Assembly (NCBI GenBank): GCA_023416855.1 | Contig: JAEZGU010000188.1 | Coordinates: 1-7,614 of the forward strand | Reading direction: 5' to 3' | DNA: 7,614 bases | Origin: Bacillota bacterium | GTDB taxonomy: Bacteria; Bacillota; Clostridia; Tissierellales; Sedimentibacteraceae | Shown here: positions 1-6,178 of the stretch, piece after piece | How positions within the stretch are numbered: position 1 is the stretch's first letter | How the letters are laid out: each line of letters opens with the position of its first letter | Notes under the pieces: generated by a model | Told to the model about the DNA's origin: nothing | The model's database searches: none | What the model saw: the letters and a program-made list of their open reading frames with translations, nothing else | Translations under genes and position numbers: made by a program

Positions 1-628
1 GTACTATATCATCTGCTGTCGGAGGATCTTCTGGCTCTACTGGTTGTTCAGTGTAATATATTTTTATCTTCATGTAGTCAACATTTGCTGTTCTGGTATT
101 ATTAGAACTGTTATTCCTAACTGATAATACTACACCAAAATTAGAATTATTTATATCTGCAGGTGTCCAACTTGTTCCCCAAGTGTCATTAGCTCCACCA
201 TAGTTAACAGCTTGTTCTGAACTGTTCCAATTTGATCCTGTATTAGCCTTGTTTGTATTAACTATAGTACCTCCCTTAACAAGCTTCACTTCACTGTCAC
301 GAATTGAAGAACTATTAGAAGCACTTTTGCCAATTGTCACCTCTATCCCATCAATAGTTGCATTAAGCGGAATATTGAAATTATAATTAGATCCTTTTAG
401 GTATCTACTGGTACTGTTACTTCCTATCTCTGCCGAAGCATTCATGTTATTATTAGAGACAATTCTATCAGGATTATTCCAATTCGCTCCTGTTCCTTGT
501 GTGCTACCAGTTCCAGCATCTCTTACAATTTCCGCTGCACTCACCATATTTCCAGGCATTGCTGGCATCATCATCAACAATGCAATTGTAAAGCATATAA
601 CTTTTTTGAGTATATTTTGTTTATTCAT
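1..628 (-). CDS. Secreted surface/adhesin-like protein, N-terminal part (runs off the window)
   Basis: The frame is open from an ATG at 628 to the window edge, giving 209 residues. AGAAAGGAGG ends 7 nt before the ATG, which fixes the start. Residues 1-31 form a Sec signal peptide: lysine-rich n-region (MNKQNILKK), hydrophobic core (VICFTIALLMMM) and a VSA/AE cleavage site. Residues 33-193 are rich in Asn, Ser, Thr and Gly and look like a beta-sandwich domain of bacterial surface proteins (IDGIEVTI, DSEVKLVKGG, WGTSWTPADIN, NFGVVLSV, VDYMKIKIYYT). An acidic proline linker (EQPVEPEDPP) then leads to unseen further domains. No catalytic residue is recognised, so binding or adhesion is inferred. 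It lies behind a c-di-GMP riboswitch and next to a GGDEF/HD-GYP gene. An in-frame ATG at 709 would add 27 residues but is less likely. Cell-wall anchoring cannot be judged because the C-terminus is missing. Confidence 0.88.
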   Translation of the reverse strand, partial: MNKQNILKKVICFTIALLMMMPAMPGNMVSAAEIVRDAGTGSTQGTGANWNNPDRIVSNNNMNASAEIGSNSTSRYLKGSNYNFNIPLNATIDGIEVTIGKSASNSSSIRDSEVKLVKGGTIVNTNKANTGSNWNSSEQAVNYGGANDTWGTSWTPADINNSNFGVVLSVRNNSSNNTRTANVDYMKIKIYYTEQPVEPEDPPTADDIV

Positions 629-810
629 AAATTGTCCTCCTTTCTTTAAGATTTTCGTTTCTTTATTATCTTTTCTTTTATTTTGTAAAAACAATTTATC
701 AACAATCATTTAATACTCACACCTCCTCTCTTTCTCTTCATCAATAAATAATAAATATATATAGAAACAACTCCCCCCTCTATGAAGGTTGTTGTGCTCT
801 AACATTAATT
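629..810 (-). other. Long 5' leader between riboswitch terminator and surface-protein start
   Basis: About 180 nt of untranslated leader follow the terminator. Besides the AGAAAGGAGG site at 636-645, it holds a second purine-rich site, AGGAGGTG, at 719-726. That lies about 10 nt before an ATG (709-707) in the same frame as the downstream gene, with no stop between. A possible hairpin pairs AACAAC (793-788) with GTTGTT (771-766), continued inside by CTTC against GGGG with two G-U pairs and one mismatch; no T-run follows, so it is not a terminator. The hairpin could protect the mRNA or affect translation, but its role is a guess. Confidence 0.5.
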
Positions 811-840
811 AAAAAAGCTGCAAAATAATATTTTGCAGCT
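811..840 (-). terminator. Rho-independent terminator, expression platform of the c-di-GMP riboswitch
   Basis: AGCTGCAAAA (840-831) pairs perfectly with TTTTGCAGCT (825-816) around a 5-nt loop that can itself add two A-T pairs. A run of six T (816-811) follows. The 5' arm uses the same bases as the 3' end of the aptamer (GC of P3 at 839-838, TGCAA of P1 at 837-833). Aptamer closure and terminator formation are therefore mutually exclusive. Ligand binding should hold back the 5' arm and let transcription continue, which predicts an ON switch. Confidence 0.88.
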
Positions 841-910
841 GAACGATCATAACATTAAATGTCTTAGACTTCATAGCTTTGCGTCCCTACCTTTCAATAG
901 GTTTGCCAAT
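832..910 (-). promoter_or_regulatory. Cyclic-di-GMP-I (GEMM-I) riboswitch aptamer
   Basis: The conserved GEMM-I core is present in order. GGCAAACC (907-900) comes first. Next is the P2 hairpin CCTATT-GAAA-GGTAGG (901-886) with its GNRA tetraloop. GGGACGCAAAGC (888-877) follows. The P3 receptor arm reads TCTAAG (868-863), a small ACAT/ATGT hairpin, then TATGAT (851-846). TCTAAG/TATGA is the 11-nt GAAA-tetraloop receptor with its closing C-G changed to U-A, a compensated swap. The outer part of P3 pairs GAAGTC (873-868) with GAT (848-846) and TTC (843-841) around a two-base bulge. P1 is weak: TTGGCA (909-904) against TGCAA (837-833). It is transcribed from the promoter at 920-948 and controls the surface-protein gene. 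Family assignment is by motif recognition; a covariance-model search would be the formal test. Confidence 0.93.
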
Positions 911-919
911 TATTAAATA

Positions 920-948
920 TTTATATCTAATCAATATTATGATGTAAA
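920..948 (-). promoter_or_regulatory. Sigma-A-type promoter for the riboswitch/surface-protein transcript
   Basis: TTTACA (948-943) and TATAAA (925-920) are separated by exactly 17 nt, each one mismatch from consensus. Transcription would begin near 913, a few bases before the aptamer. The -35 box lies only 11 nt after the stop codon of the GGDEF/HD-GYP gene and inside the loop of an inverted repeat (960-933). Confidence 0.75.
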
Positions 949-960
949 ATTCATAATATT
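933..960. repeat. Inverted repeat around the -35 box
   Basis: On the minus strand AATATTATG (960-952) is the exact reverse complement of CATAATATT (941-933), with a 10-nt spacer containing the TTTACA -35 box. The left arm includes the last two bases of the upstream stop codon. No T-run follows, so it is a poor terminator. It could be a regulator's operator or a weak 3'-end hairpin. AT-only arms of this length can also occur by chance in such DNA. Confidence 0.45.
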
Positions 961-2398
961 ATACAATTTGTTCCTCTTTTTCCATTAATTTTACGAATAG
1001 ATTTGCAATATACGGATCAAATTGTTTGCCTGCTTGTGCGCTTATTTCTTTTAGAGCTTCATACTTAGTCATTAACGACTTATAAGGTCTGTCATTAACC
1101 ATTACGTCATACGCATCTGCTATGGCAAAAATCCTTGCTACTAATGGAATTTCATTCTCTTTGAATAGCCCTGGGTATCCTTTACCATCCCACCGCTCAT
1201 GGTGTATCAATATTAATTCATCTATAGGCTTTGAATCTCTAAATTCTCTTGCAATATAGTAACCAATTTCACTGTGTCTCTTTACATTTTCCCATTCTTC
1301 ATTATTTAGAGTACCTTCTTTTTGAAGTATATTTTTTGAAACTCCAATTTTGCCTATATCGTGGAATTCACACAACAATCTTAATTCTTCTTTTTCATTG
1401 TCTGATAAGTTAAGTGCATCAGCCATTAATAATGTTGTTGTTTTTAATCTTTCATAATGAGATCTTGTTTCATATGTTATTTTTGCTAACCTGCTTTTAA
1501 GGAACTTAATCATTGATAGCTTTGCAGCTTTACTTTCACTAAGCTTCTTAAAATACATTCTGTCTTCTGCTTTTTTTATTATTTTATGTATATCTTCATT
1601 TTCTTCTGTCTTTGTAGCCACTCCAAAGCTGATACTTACTTTAACAAAATCCAAAACGTTGTTCTCACATTTTAATTTAATTCTATCAACAATTTCATTT
1701 GCTGTTTCTTCTGATGTTTTTGGTAAAAGAACAATAAATTCATCTCCACCGACTCTACTAATAATATCCTCTTCTCTAAAAGATTGTGTCATGATTTCAG
1801 CTGCTTTTTGCAAAGCTCCATCACCCATCCCGTGACCAAACGCATCATTTATTAGCTTAAGACCATTAATATCTCCCATGATAATACTCATTGGCAGCTG
1901 TCTCTTAGTGTCTAATCTTAACAATTCTTCTTCAAAGAAATTTTTATTATACAAACCTGTTAGTTTATCTCTATAATATAATTTTTCTTTATCCTTTAAG
2001 TAAATAATATTGCTCTTATATTTATCTGAATCAATTAACCTAAAGTTATTACCTTTAATCTCTGTTATATCTATAAAATATATAATCATTTGTTTTTCTG
2101 TATCAGTATAGTTATAGAAAACATTAATCAAGTACCATCTTCCTAAGTCTCTAATATAGGTGTCAAATTTCAACTTAATATTGGGAATTACATTGAAATA
2201 TATTTCTTTGAAGCAAATTTTCTCAGTACAATCAATAGCTATCTCAGAGAATTTTTTTCCTATTAGCGTGCTTGGATCAACATTGGTAATTTTACTGAAA
2301 TCATCACTTATATATGTCAAAACATAGTCGATGAAATTACCATCGTTATTATAAATTATATTGAATTTAAAATAAAAATCATTTGCAGGGTATTCCAT
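959..2398 (-). CDS. PAS-GGDEF-HD-GYP protein: dual cyclic-di-GMP synthase/phosphodiesterase
   Basis: A 479-residue signalling protein. Residues 5-115 look like a PAS sensor. A GGDEF domain (about 135-290) starts with RDKLTGLYNKNFF, has DINGLKLIND, intact GGDEF at 217-221, and a product-inhibition I-site RxxD (REED, 208-211) exactly five residues before it. An HD-GYP domain (about 305-470) has H314, HDIGKIG (346-352), H375, HHERWDGKGYP (399-409) and IADAYD (D428), the residues expected for metal binding and c-di-GMP hydrolysis. No signal peptide or membrane segment is seen, so it is probably cytoplasmic. I chose the ATG at 2398 because AGAGGTGAGGGTG lies just upstream; an in-frame GTG at 2413 would add five residues but has a poor ribosome site. 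Both activities look competent; which dominates, and the PAS ligand, cannot be read from sequence. Confidence 0.93.
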   Translation of the reverse strand: MEYPANDFYFKFNIIYNNDGNFIDYVLTYISDDFSKITNVDPSTLIGKKFSEIAIDCTEKICFKEIYFNVIPNIKLKFDTYIRDLGRWYLINVFYNYTDTEKQMIIYFIDITEIKGNNFRLIDSDKYKSNIIYLKDKEKLYYRDKLTGLYNKNFFEEELLRLDTKRQLPMSIIMGDINGLKLINDAFGHGMGDGALQKAAEIMTQSFREEDIISRVGGDEFIVLLPKTSEETANEIVDRIKLKCENNVLDFVKVSISFGVATKTEENEDIHKIIKKAEDRMYFKKLSESKAAKLSMIKFLKSRLAKITYETRSHYERLKTTTLLMADALNLSDNEKEELRLLCEFHDIGKIGVSKNILQKEGTLNNEEWENVKRHSEIGYYIAREFRDSKPIDELILIHHERWDGKGYPGLFKENEIPLVARIFAIADAYDVMVNDRPYKSLMTKYEALKEISAQAGKQFDPYIANLFVKLMEKEEQIV

Positions 2399-2538
2399 AT
2401 GCTTCACCCTCACCTCTAAAGTAATATTTGTTGTTAATTATATTGGGCATTAATTACATTTTTGTTTTTTATCTATTTAATTTAGATTTCATTTCAATTA
2501 CTTTTTGATTACATAATCAAAATACAAAATTATTTGGC
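2399..2538 (-). promoter_or_regulatory. Upstream region of the GGDEF/HD-GYP gene with a weak promoter candidate
   Basis: This AT-rich gap lies between the regulator's terminator and the GGDEF/HD-GYP gene. The best promoter candidate is TTGAAA (2497-2492) with TAGATA (2475-2470) at 16-nt spacing. A TATAAT at 2442-2437 lacks a good -35. A palindrome, TTGATTA/TAATCAA, sits just upstream at 2505-2520. The purine-rich AGAGGTGAGGGTG (2417-2405) is the ribosome binding site for the ATG at 2398. Confidence 0.35.
2505..2520. repeat. Short palindrome, possible operator
   Basis: TTGATTA and TAATCAA flank a two-base centre, giving 7-bp perfect arms. It lies about 8 nt upstream of the candidate -35 of the GGDEF/HD-GYP gene, where an activator would bind. 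No regulator is assigned. Confidence 0.35.
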
Positions 2539-2567
2539 AAAGAAAAAGAGCCACAAATGTGGCTCTT
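2539..2567 (-). terminator. Rho-independent terminator after the BTAD regulator gene
   Basis: AAGAGCCACA (2567-2558) pairs perfectly over 10 bp with TGTGGCTCTT (2555-2546) around a two-base gap (a 4-nt loop if the last pair opens). TTTTTCTTT (2547-2539) follows. It begins 13 nt after the regulator's stop codon and separates that gene from the GGDEF/HD-GYP gene. The opposite strand has no T-run, so it acts on minus-strand transcripts. Confidence 0.9.
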
Positions 2568-2580
2568 ACTACGTTTCTAA

Positions 2581-3768
2581 TTACTTTATTATTTCCAACT
2601 CACTGTAAATTGGTTGAAAAACTATTTTAACGTCATCTTTATTTATTTCAGAATAATTTTTTAATTTGTTATATATTCTATTGACAATTGTTTTAGTGCC
2701 ATCTTCTTTTACATTATAAAGCATCATTAATATTTGATTTTCATTCCAAAAGGCAAATACATCTCCCTTTCTTAATATTTGCTTTAATATTGATGACCAC
2801 ATATTAATATCATAATTTTTTTTACAAGGGCAATTAATTATACACAGAAAATTATTTTCATTTTTCCTTGTAGACTTTCTTTTTTCTAAGTTATAAAGAA
2901 CTTTAAAATAATCAAAATCACAATATAGTGCTCCTGCAACATCTGTTTCATCAAGATTATTTTTAATACTTGAAATGTCAATATCGTTATTTTTTTTCTG
3001 TTGATTATGTAATTTACTTATAATGTTCATAAAATTATCAGATGGTTTTGCATCTAATTCTTTTTCTAACAATTTACAAGCATACTCATGATGATTTTGT
3101 GCTGCTTTAAGTTGTCCTAAATTTATCATGGATTCAATTAATTTTTCATGTATAAATTCATCATAAGGTTCAATTAATAACGATTTCTCGCATATAGAAA
3201 TTATGTGTTCATAATCATTTTTTATTTTTAACAGCTCTATTGTCTTCGATAGTGTTTTCTGATATAATCGCTGATAATAATTTCTTGTAGGAACAAGCCA
3301 CACTTCGTAAGCATTGTCCGACATATAAACTCCTTTATATAATTCTAATGCTTTCTTATAATATTTTATGGCATTATCTATATTTTTTTCACTTTCTAAA
3401 TCGCCTAATTTAATAAATTCCTCAAATTCATCCACATCAATAGTTACGTTTTCACCTATTTCAAGACAATAATAACCATTTGTAGAATTTAGATTTATGT
3501 ATTTTGATTCATCTTCATTGGGAATAAATAGTTTTATAATCTTTCTTAATCTGAATATTTGAGTTCGCAATATGTTTTTAGGGTCGTCAGATTCACTTTC
3601 AGACAATAGATTATCTATAATATTTTCAGGCAACAGCTTTTTGTTTCTGAATGTAAGAAAATACTCAAATAATTTAATAAGCTTATATGTACGATTAGAT
3701 TGTGTTAGAATTGTATTGCCATTTGATTTAATATCGAACTCACCAAGAGTATTGATATAAAGTTTCAT
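2581..3768 (-). CDS. SARP/BTAD-family transcriptional regulator with a degenerate GGDEF-like C-terminus
   Basis: A 395-residue predicted DNA-binding regulator. Residues 1-105 match an OmpR-type winged helix of SARP-like proteins (KLYINTLGEFDI at the start, ILRTQIFRLRKIIK as the helix region, then NGYYCLEI). Residues 110-240 are the BTAD helical repeat domain (IDVDEFEEFI, KALELYKGVYM, SLLIEPYDEFIHEKLI, YACKLLEKELDAKPS). Residues 280-380 resemble a nucleotide-cyclase fold: ALYCDFDYFKVLYNLEKR, then LRKGDVFAFWNENQILMML. WNENQ (341-345) sits where GGDEF would be, so cyclase activity is not expected; it may be a ligand or partner domain. I chose the ATG at 3768 because GGGGGGT lies just upstream; an upstream TTG (3798) would add ten residues. 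It has its own promoter and terminator. Its targets are unknown. Confidence 0.85.
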   Translation of the reverse strand: MKLYINTLGEFDIKSNGNTILTQSNRTYKLIKLFEYFLTFRNKKLLPENIIDNLLSESESDDPKNILRTQIFRLRKIIKLFIPNEDESKYINLNSTNGYYCLEIGENVTIDVDEFEEFIKLGDLESEKNIDNAIKYYKKALELYKGVYMSDNAYEVWLVPTRNYYQRLYQKTLSKTIELLKIKNDYEHIISICEKSLLIEPYDEFIHEKLIESMINLGQLKAAQNHHEYACKLLEKELDAKPSDNFMNIISKLHNQQKKNNDIDISSIKNNLDETDVAGALYCDFDYFKVLYNLEKRKSTRKNENNFLCIINCPCKKNYDINMWSSILKQILRKGDVFAFWNENQILMMLYNVKEDGTKTIVNRIYNKLKNYSEINKDDVKIVFQPIYSELEIIK

Positions 3769-3806
3769 TGTTACCCCCCAGTAACGCTGTTTTAACAATA
3801 TATACC

Positions 3807-3835
3807 ATTATAAACACATCCAAAACATATTTCAA
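3807..3835 (-). promoter_or_regulatory. Strong sigma-A promoter of the BTAD regulator gene
   Basis: TTGAAA (3835-3830) and a perfect TATAAT (3812-3807) are 17 nt apart. Transcription should start near 3800, giving a leader of about 32 nt to the ATG at 3768. It lies between the helicase gene and the regulator, so the regulator can be expressed independently of the upstream operon. Confidence 0.8.
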
Positions 3836-3871
3836 CAAATTTATTTAGTATTTTTTATAATAGTTTTATTA

Positions 3872-5740
3872 TTATTTTTTATTTAATTGTAATAGTTCAT
3901 TAACAAACAAAGATGGTTTATCGGGAACTACTATGTTTAACACCTTCTTAGCCCTTGTCATCCCAACATAAAATATTCGTCTCTCTTCTTCTAACAAAGC
4001 TTCATAATCATCATTTGAAGAACTCCTTCTGTCTGAAGGAAATTCCCCTTCAATGTTATCTATCATAAATACATAATCATACTCTAATCCCTTAGCACTA
4101 TGAATAGTTGATAAAGTAATATGCGCTGAATTATTTTCTGAAGCATTTCTAATAACATTTTGTAGATTTTCTATTTTTTCTATAAATTCTTTTAAATTGT
4201 TGCAATATGAACCTATCTCTTCTAATATCTCCAATATATGCAATGAATTTGATAGATTGTTTCTCCCTTCATCCTGCATTCTTTCCAGATAATTAATATA
4301 TTCTAATTCAAGCTTTATAAATCGTATAGCATCGTTTGGTTTTAACTTGTTAATATAATTTATATCCATTTTAAACTGATGTATTTTTTCGTACACATAA
4401 TAGTCGAAATACTTGTAATTATCAAGTATATCAAAAACAGACAAATCTTCGCGAGGGCTGTCCAATACAATTTTACACATACCTTTAGTAAAATAAGTGT
4501 AGCTTTTATAATATATACGAGAAAATGAATTTCTATCCTTTGGATTTAAAGCAAGATTTAAAAAAGATAATATATCATATAAGACCGGACTACTAAAAAA
4601 TTTTGTTTTATCTTCTTTAATATAAAAATTAATGTCGTTCTCATATAAATTATTAGCCAATATCATTGCAGAAATATTATATCTATATAGTATTCCTACC
4701 GTTTTATTATTGATTTTCTTTAATTGTTCAACAATAAATTTAGCTTGCTCAGCTCTGCTGTTTACTTTAATAATATTTATTTCATTTTCATTTATGTTAT
4801 TTGTATTAATTTCTTTTTTGTAACGTTTCTTATTTTTCTCAATAAATTTTTTTGCACCTTCAACTATATTTTTGTCCGACCTAAAATTATAATCTAAATA
4901 GAATATTTCTCCGTACTTATATATTTTTTTGAAATCGAGCATAAAATCCGGGTAGCTACCTCTAAATGAATAAATTGCTTGATCATCATCTCCAACCATA
5001 AATAAATTGTTATTTGTTATTAATTTGATTATTTCATGCTGTATTTTTGACGTATCCTGCATTTCATCAATTTGAACGTATTCATATAATTGTTTAATTT
5101 TTTCTCTTTGATTTGTCGAGCTTAATAAGATTTTATAAGCGTACAAAAGCATATCATCAAAATCAATTAACTTGTTTTGAGACTTGTACATTTTATAAGC
5201 TTCATAAATTCTATCGAAGCCTTTTATTTCAATTCCGTAATCTCTATATTCCGAAGGGTCAATCATCATATTGTTTACAAAACTAATTGCTGATGATAAA
5301 TTCTCAACTTCTTCATCACTAATATAATTAAAATATGAATTAGAATAATACGATTTGAGTATTTCGCTCAATACTTGATAGTTGTTAGTAAGCAACTCAA
5401 AATTAACGCCCTTTCTTCTAAAAAAATCTCTAACAATTTTATAAGAAAAGGCATGTATAGTTAAAAAATCAGTTTTATTTTTATGGTTTCCTCCAAAGAA
5501 AGTATTGAATCGGTTATACATATCTTTGGCTGCCATCTTTGAAAATGTAATAGTAAGAATTTTATTGCTGCATTTATTTTCATACAAAAGACGACCGGCT
5601 CTCACAGTGGTTACTGTAGTTTTTCCTGAGCCTGCTGTAGATAATACTAAAGCATTTCCTTTGTCAAAAGATGCAGCTTTTATTTGTTGACTATTCAATT
5701 CTATTCCATTAACATTCTTTAACAAATCAAAATATTCCAT
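3872..5740 (-). CDS. UvrD/PcrA-like superfamily 1 DNA helicase
   Basis: A 622-residue cytoplasmic ATP-dependent 3'-5' DNA helicase of the UvrD/Rep/PcrA group with a full motif set. These are Q motif LNSQQIKAA (15-23), Walker A STAGSGKTT (34-42), Ia TFSKMAAKDM (65-74), Ib TIHAFS (94-99), motif II IDEMQDTS (224-231), III VGDDDQAIYSFRGS (249-262), IV DYNFRS (283-288), V TIHSAKGLEYDYV (545-557) and VI RRIFYVGMTRAKK (587-599). Catalytic residues look intact. It is about 100 residues shorter than typical PcrA/UvrD and ends shortly after motif VI, so the PcrA-type C-terminal extension is absent. It is therefore more likely an accessory paralogue than the housekeeping pcrA. The ATG lies 3 nt after the stop of the redox-family gene, with AGGA inside that gene's end, implying translational coupling. 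No terminator follows it. Confidence 0.92.
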   Translation of the reverse strand: MEYFDLLKNVNGIELNSQQIKAASFDKGNALVLSTAGSGKTTVTTVRAGRLLYENKCSNKILTITFSKMAAKDMYNRFNTFFGGNHKNKTDFLTIHAFSYKIVRDFFRRKGVNFELLTNNYQVLSEILKSYYSNSYFNYISDEEVENLSSAISFVNNMMIDPSEYRDYGIEIKGFDRIYEAYKMYKSQNKLIDFDDMLLYAYKILLSSTNQREKIKQLYEYVQIDEMQDTSKIQHEIIKLITNNNLFMVGDDDQAIYSFRGSYPDFMLDFKKIYKYGEIFYLDYNFRSDKNIVEGAKKFIEKNKKRYKKEINTNNINENEINIIKVNSRAEQAKFIVEQLKKINNKTVGILYRYNISAMILANNLYENDINFYIKEDKTKFFSSPVLYDILSFLNLALNPKDRNSFSRIYYKSYTYFTKGMCKIVLDSPREDLSVFDILDNYKYFDYYVYEKIHQFKMDINYINKLKPNDAIRFIKLELEYINYLERMQDEGRNNLSNSLHILEILEEIGSYCNNLKEFIEKIENLQNVIRNASENNSAHITLSTIHSAKGLEYDYVFMIDNIEGEFPSDRRSSSNDDYEALLEEERRIFYVGMTRAKKVLNIVVPDKPSLFVNELLQLNKK

Positions 5741-5743
5741 TGT

Positions 5744-6169
5744 TTACTTTTCCTGTATTATTCTTTCAAATACTCCTGCAGCTCTTACTCTTACAGGGCC
5801 ACATCCTTCAGTTTCACTTCTGTGGTATTTCTTTATAGTTGCACAATCCATTGCCCCAAATTCCTTTTCAAATTCTTCTACATATTTTTGAGTGAGTTCC
5901 TTCATTTTTTCATTTTCTGTTGGTCTTTCTTCAGTAAACATAACTCCAATCGCAGATAATGAACCCAAAAGTGCACCACAGGTTTTTTCAGACTGCAGAC
6001 CGCCTCCAAATGGACATACTGCTTTTATGAATCTGTCGTCAAGTCCTAATTCATAATCTTCGTTTGCCGCCATTAACAATGCTTCTGCACAATTAATATG
6101 ATATTTTTGTCTTTCCTCTAAAGGATATTCCAATTCTAATTTATTAATTTTATCGACTGTTTCTTTCAT
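5744..6169 (-). CDS. C_GCAxxG_C_C family putative redox protein
   Basis: A 141-residue cytoplasmic protein that I assign to the C_GCAxxG_C_C family (putative redox-active proteins). It has five cysteines: C27 (INCAEALL), C52 (AVCPFGGG), C64 in CGALLG (64-69), C109 (MDCATI) and C123 (EGCGPVRV). The FGGGLQSEKTCGALLG stretch is the family hallmark. Such spacing suggests a metal or Fe-S site or a redox disulfide, but the biochemical function is not established. No signal peptide or membrane segment is present. The start is well supported: AAGGAG sits six bases before the ATG and overlaps the stop codon of the miniprotein upstream. The helicase gene begins 3 nt after its stop, so the three are probably co-transcribed. 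Confidence 0.85.
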   Translation of the reverse strand: MKETVDKINKLELEYPLEERQKYHINCAEALLMAANEDYELGLDDRFIKAVCPFGGGLQSEKTCGALLGSLSAIGVMFTEERPTENEKMKELTQKYVEEFEKEFGAMDCATIKKYHRSETEGCGPVRVRAAGVFERIIQEK

Positions 6170-6178
6170 TTGTTCTCC

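Noticed and set aside
444..713. Plus-strand reading frame of 89 codons with a hydrophobic look
   Set aside because: It is antisense to the signal-peptide region and leader of the minus-strand surface gene. It lacks a ribosome binding site, and its hydrophobicity comes from the complement of A-rich codons.
3572..3760. Plus-strand frame of 62 codons
   Set aside because: It lies wholly inside the BTAD regulator gene on the other strand, with no family signature or ribosome site.
4632..4823. Plus-strand frame of 63 codons, very hydrophobic
   Set aside because: It is the antisense shadow of the lysine- and asparagine-rich part of the helicase; no own signals.
5505..5690. Plus-strand frame of 61 codons
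   Set aside because: It is antisense to the helicase Walker A region; the helicase motifs show the minus strand is coding.
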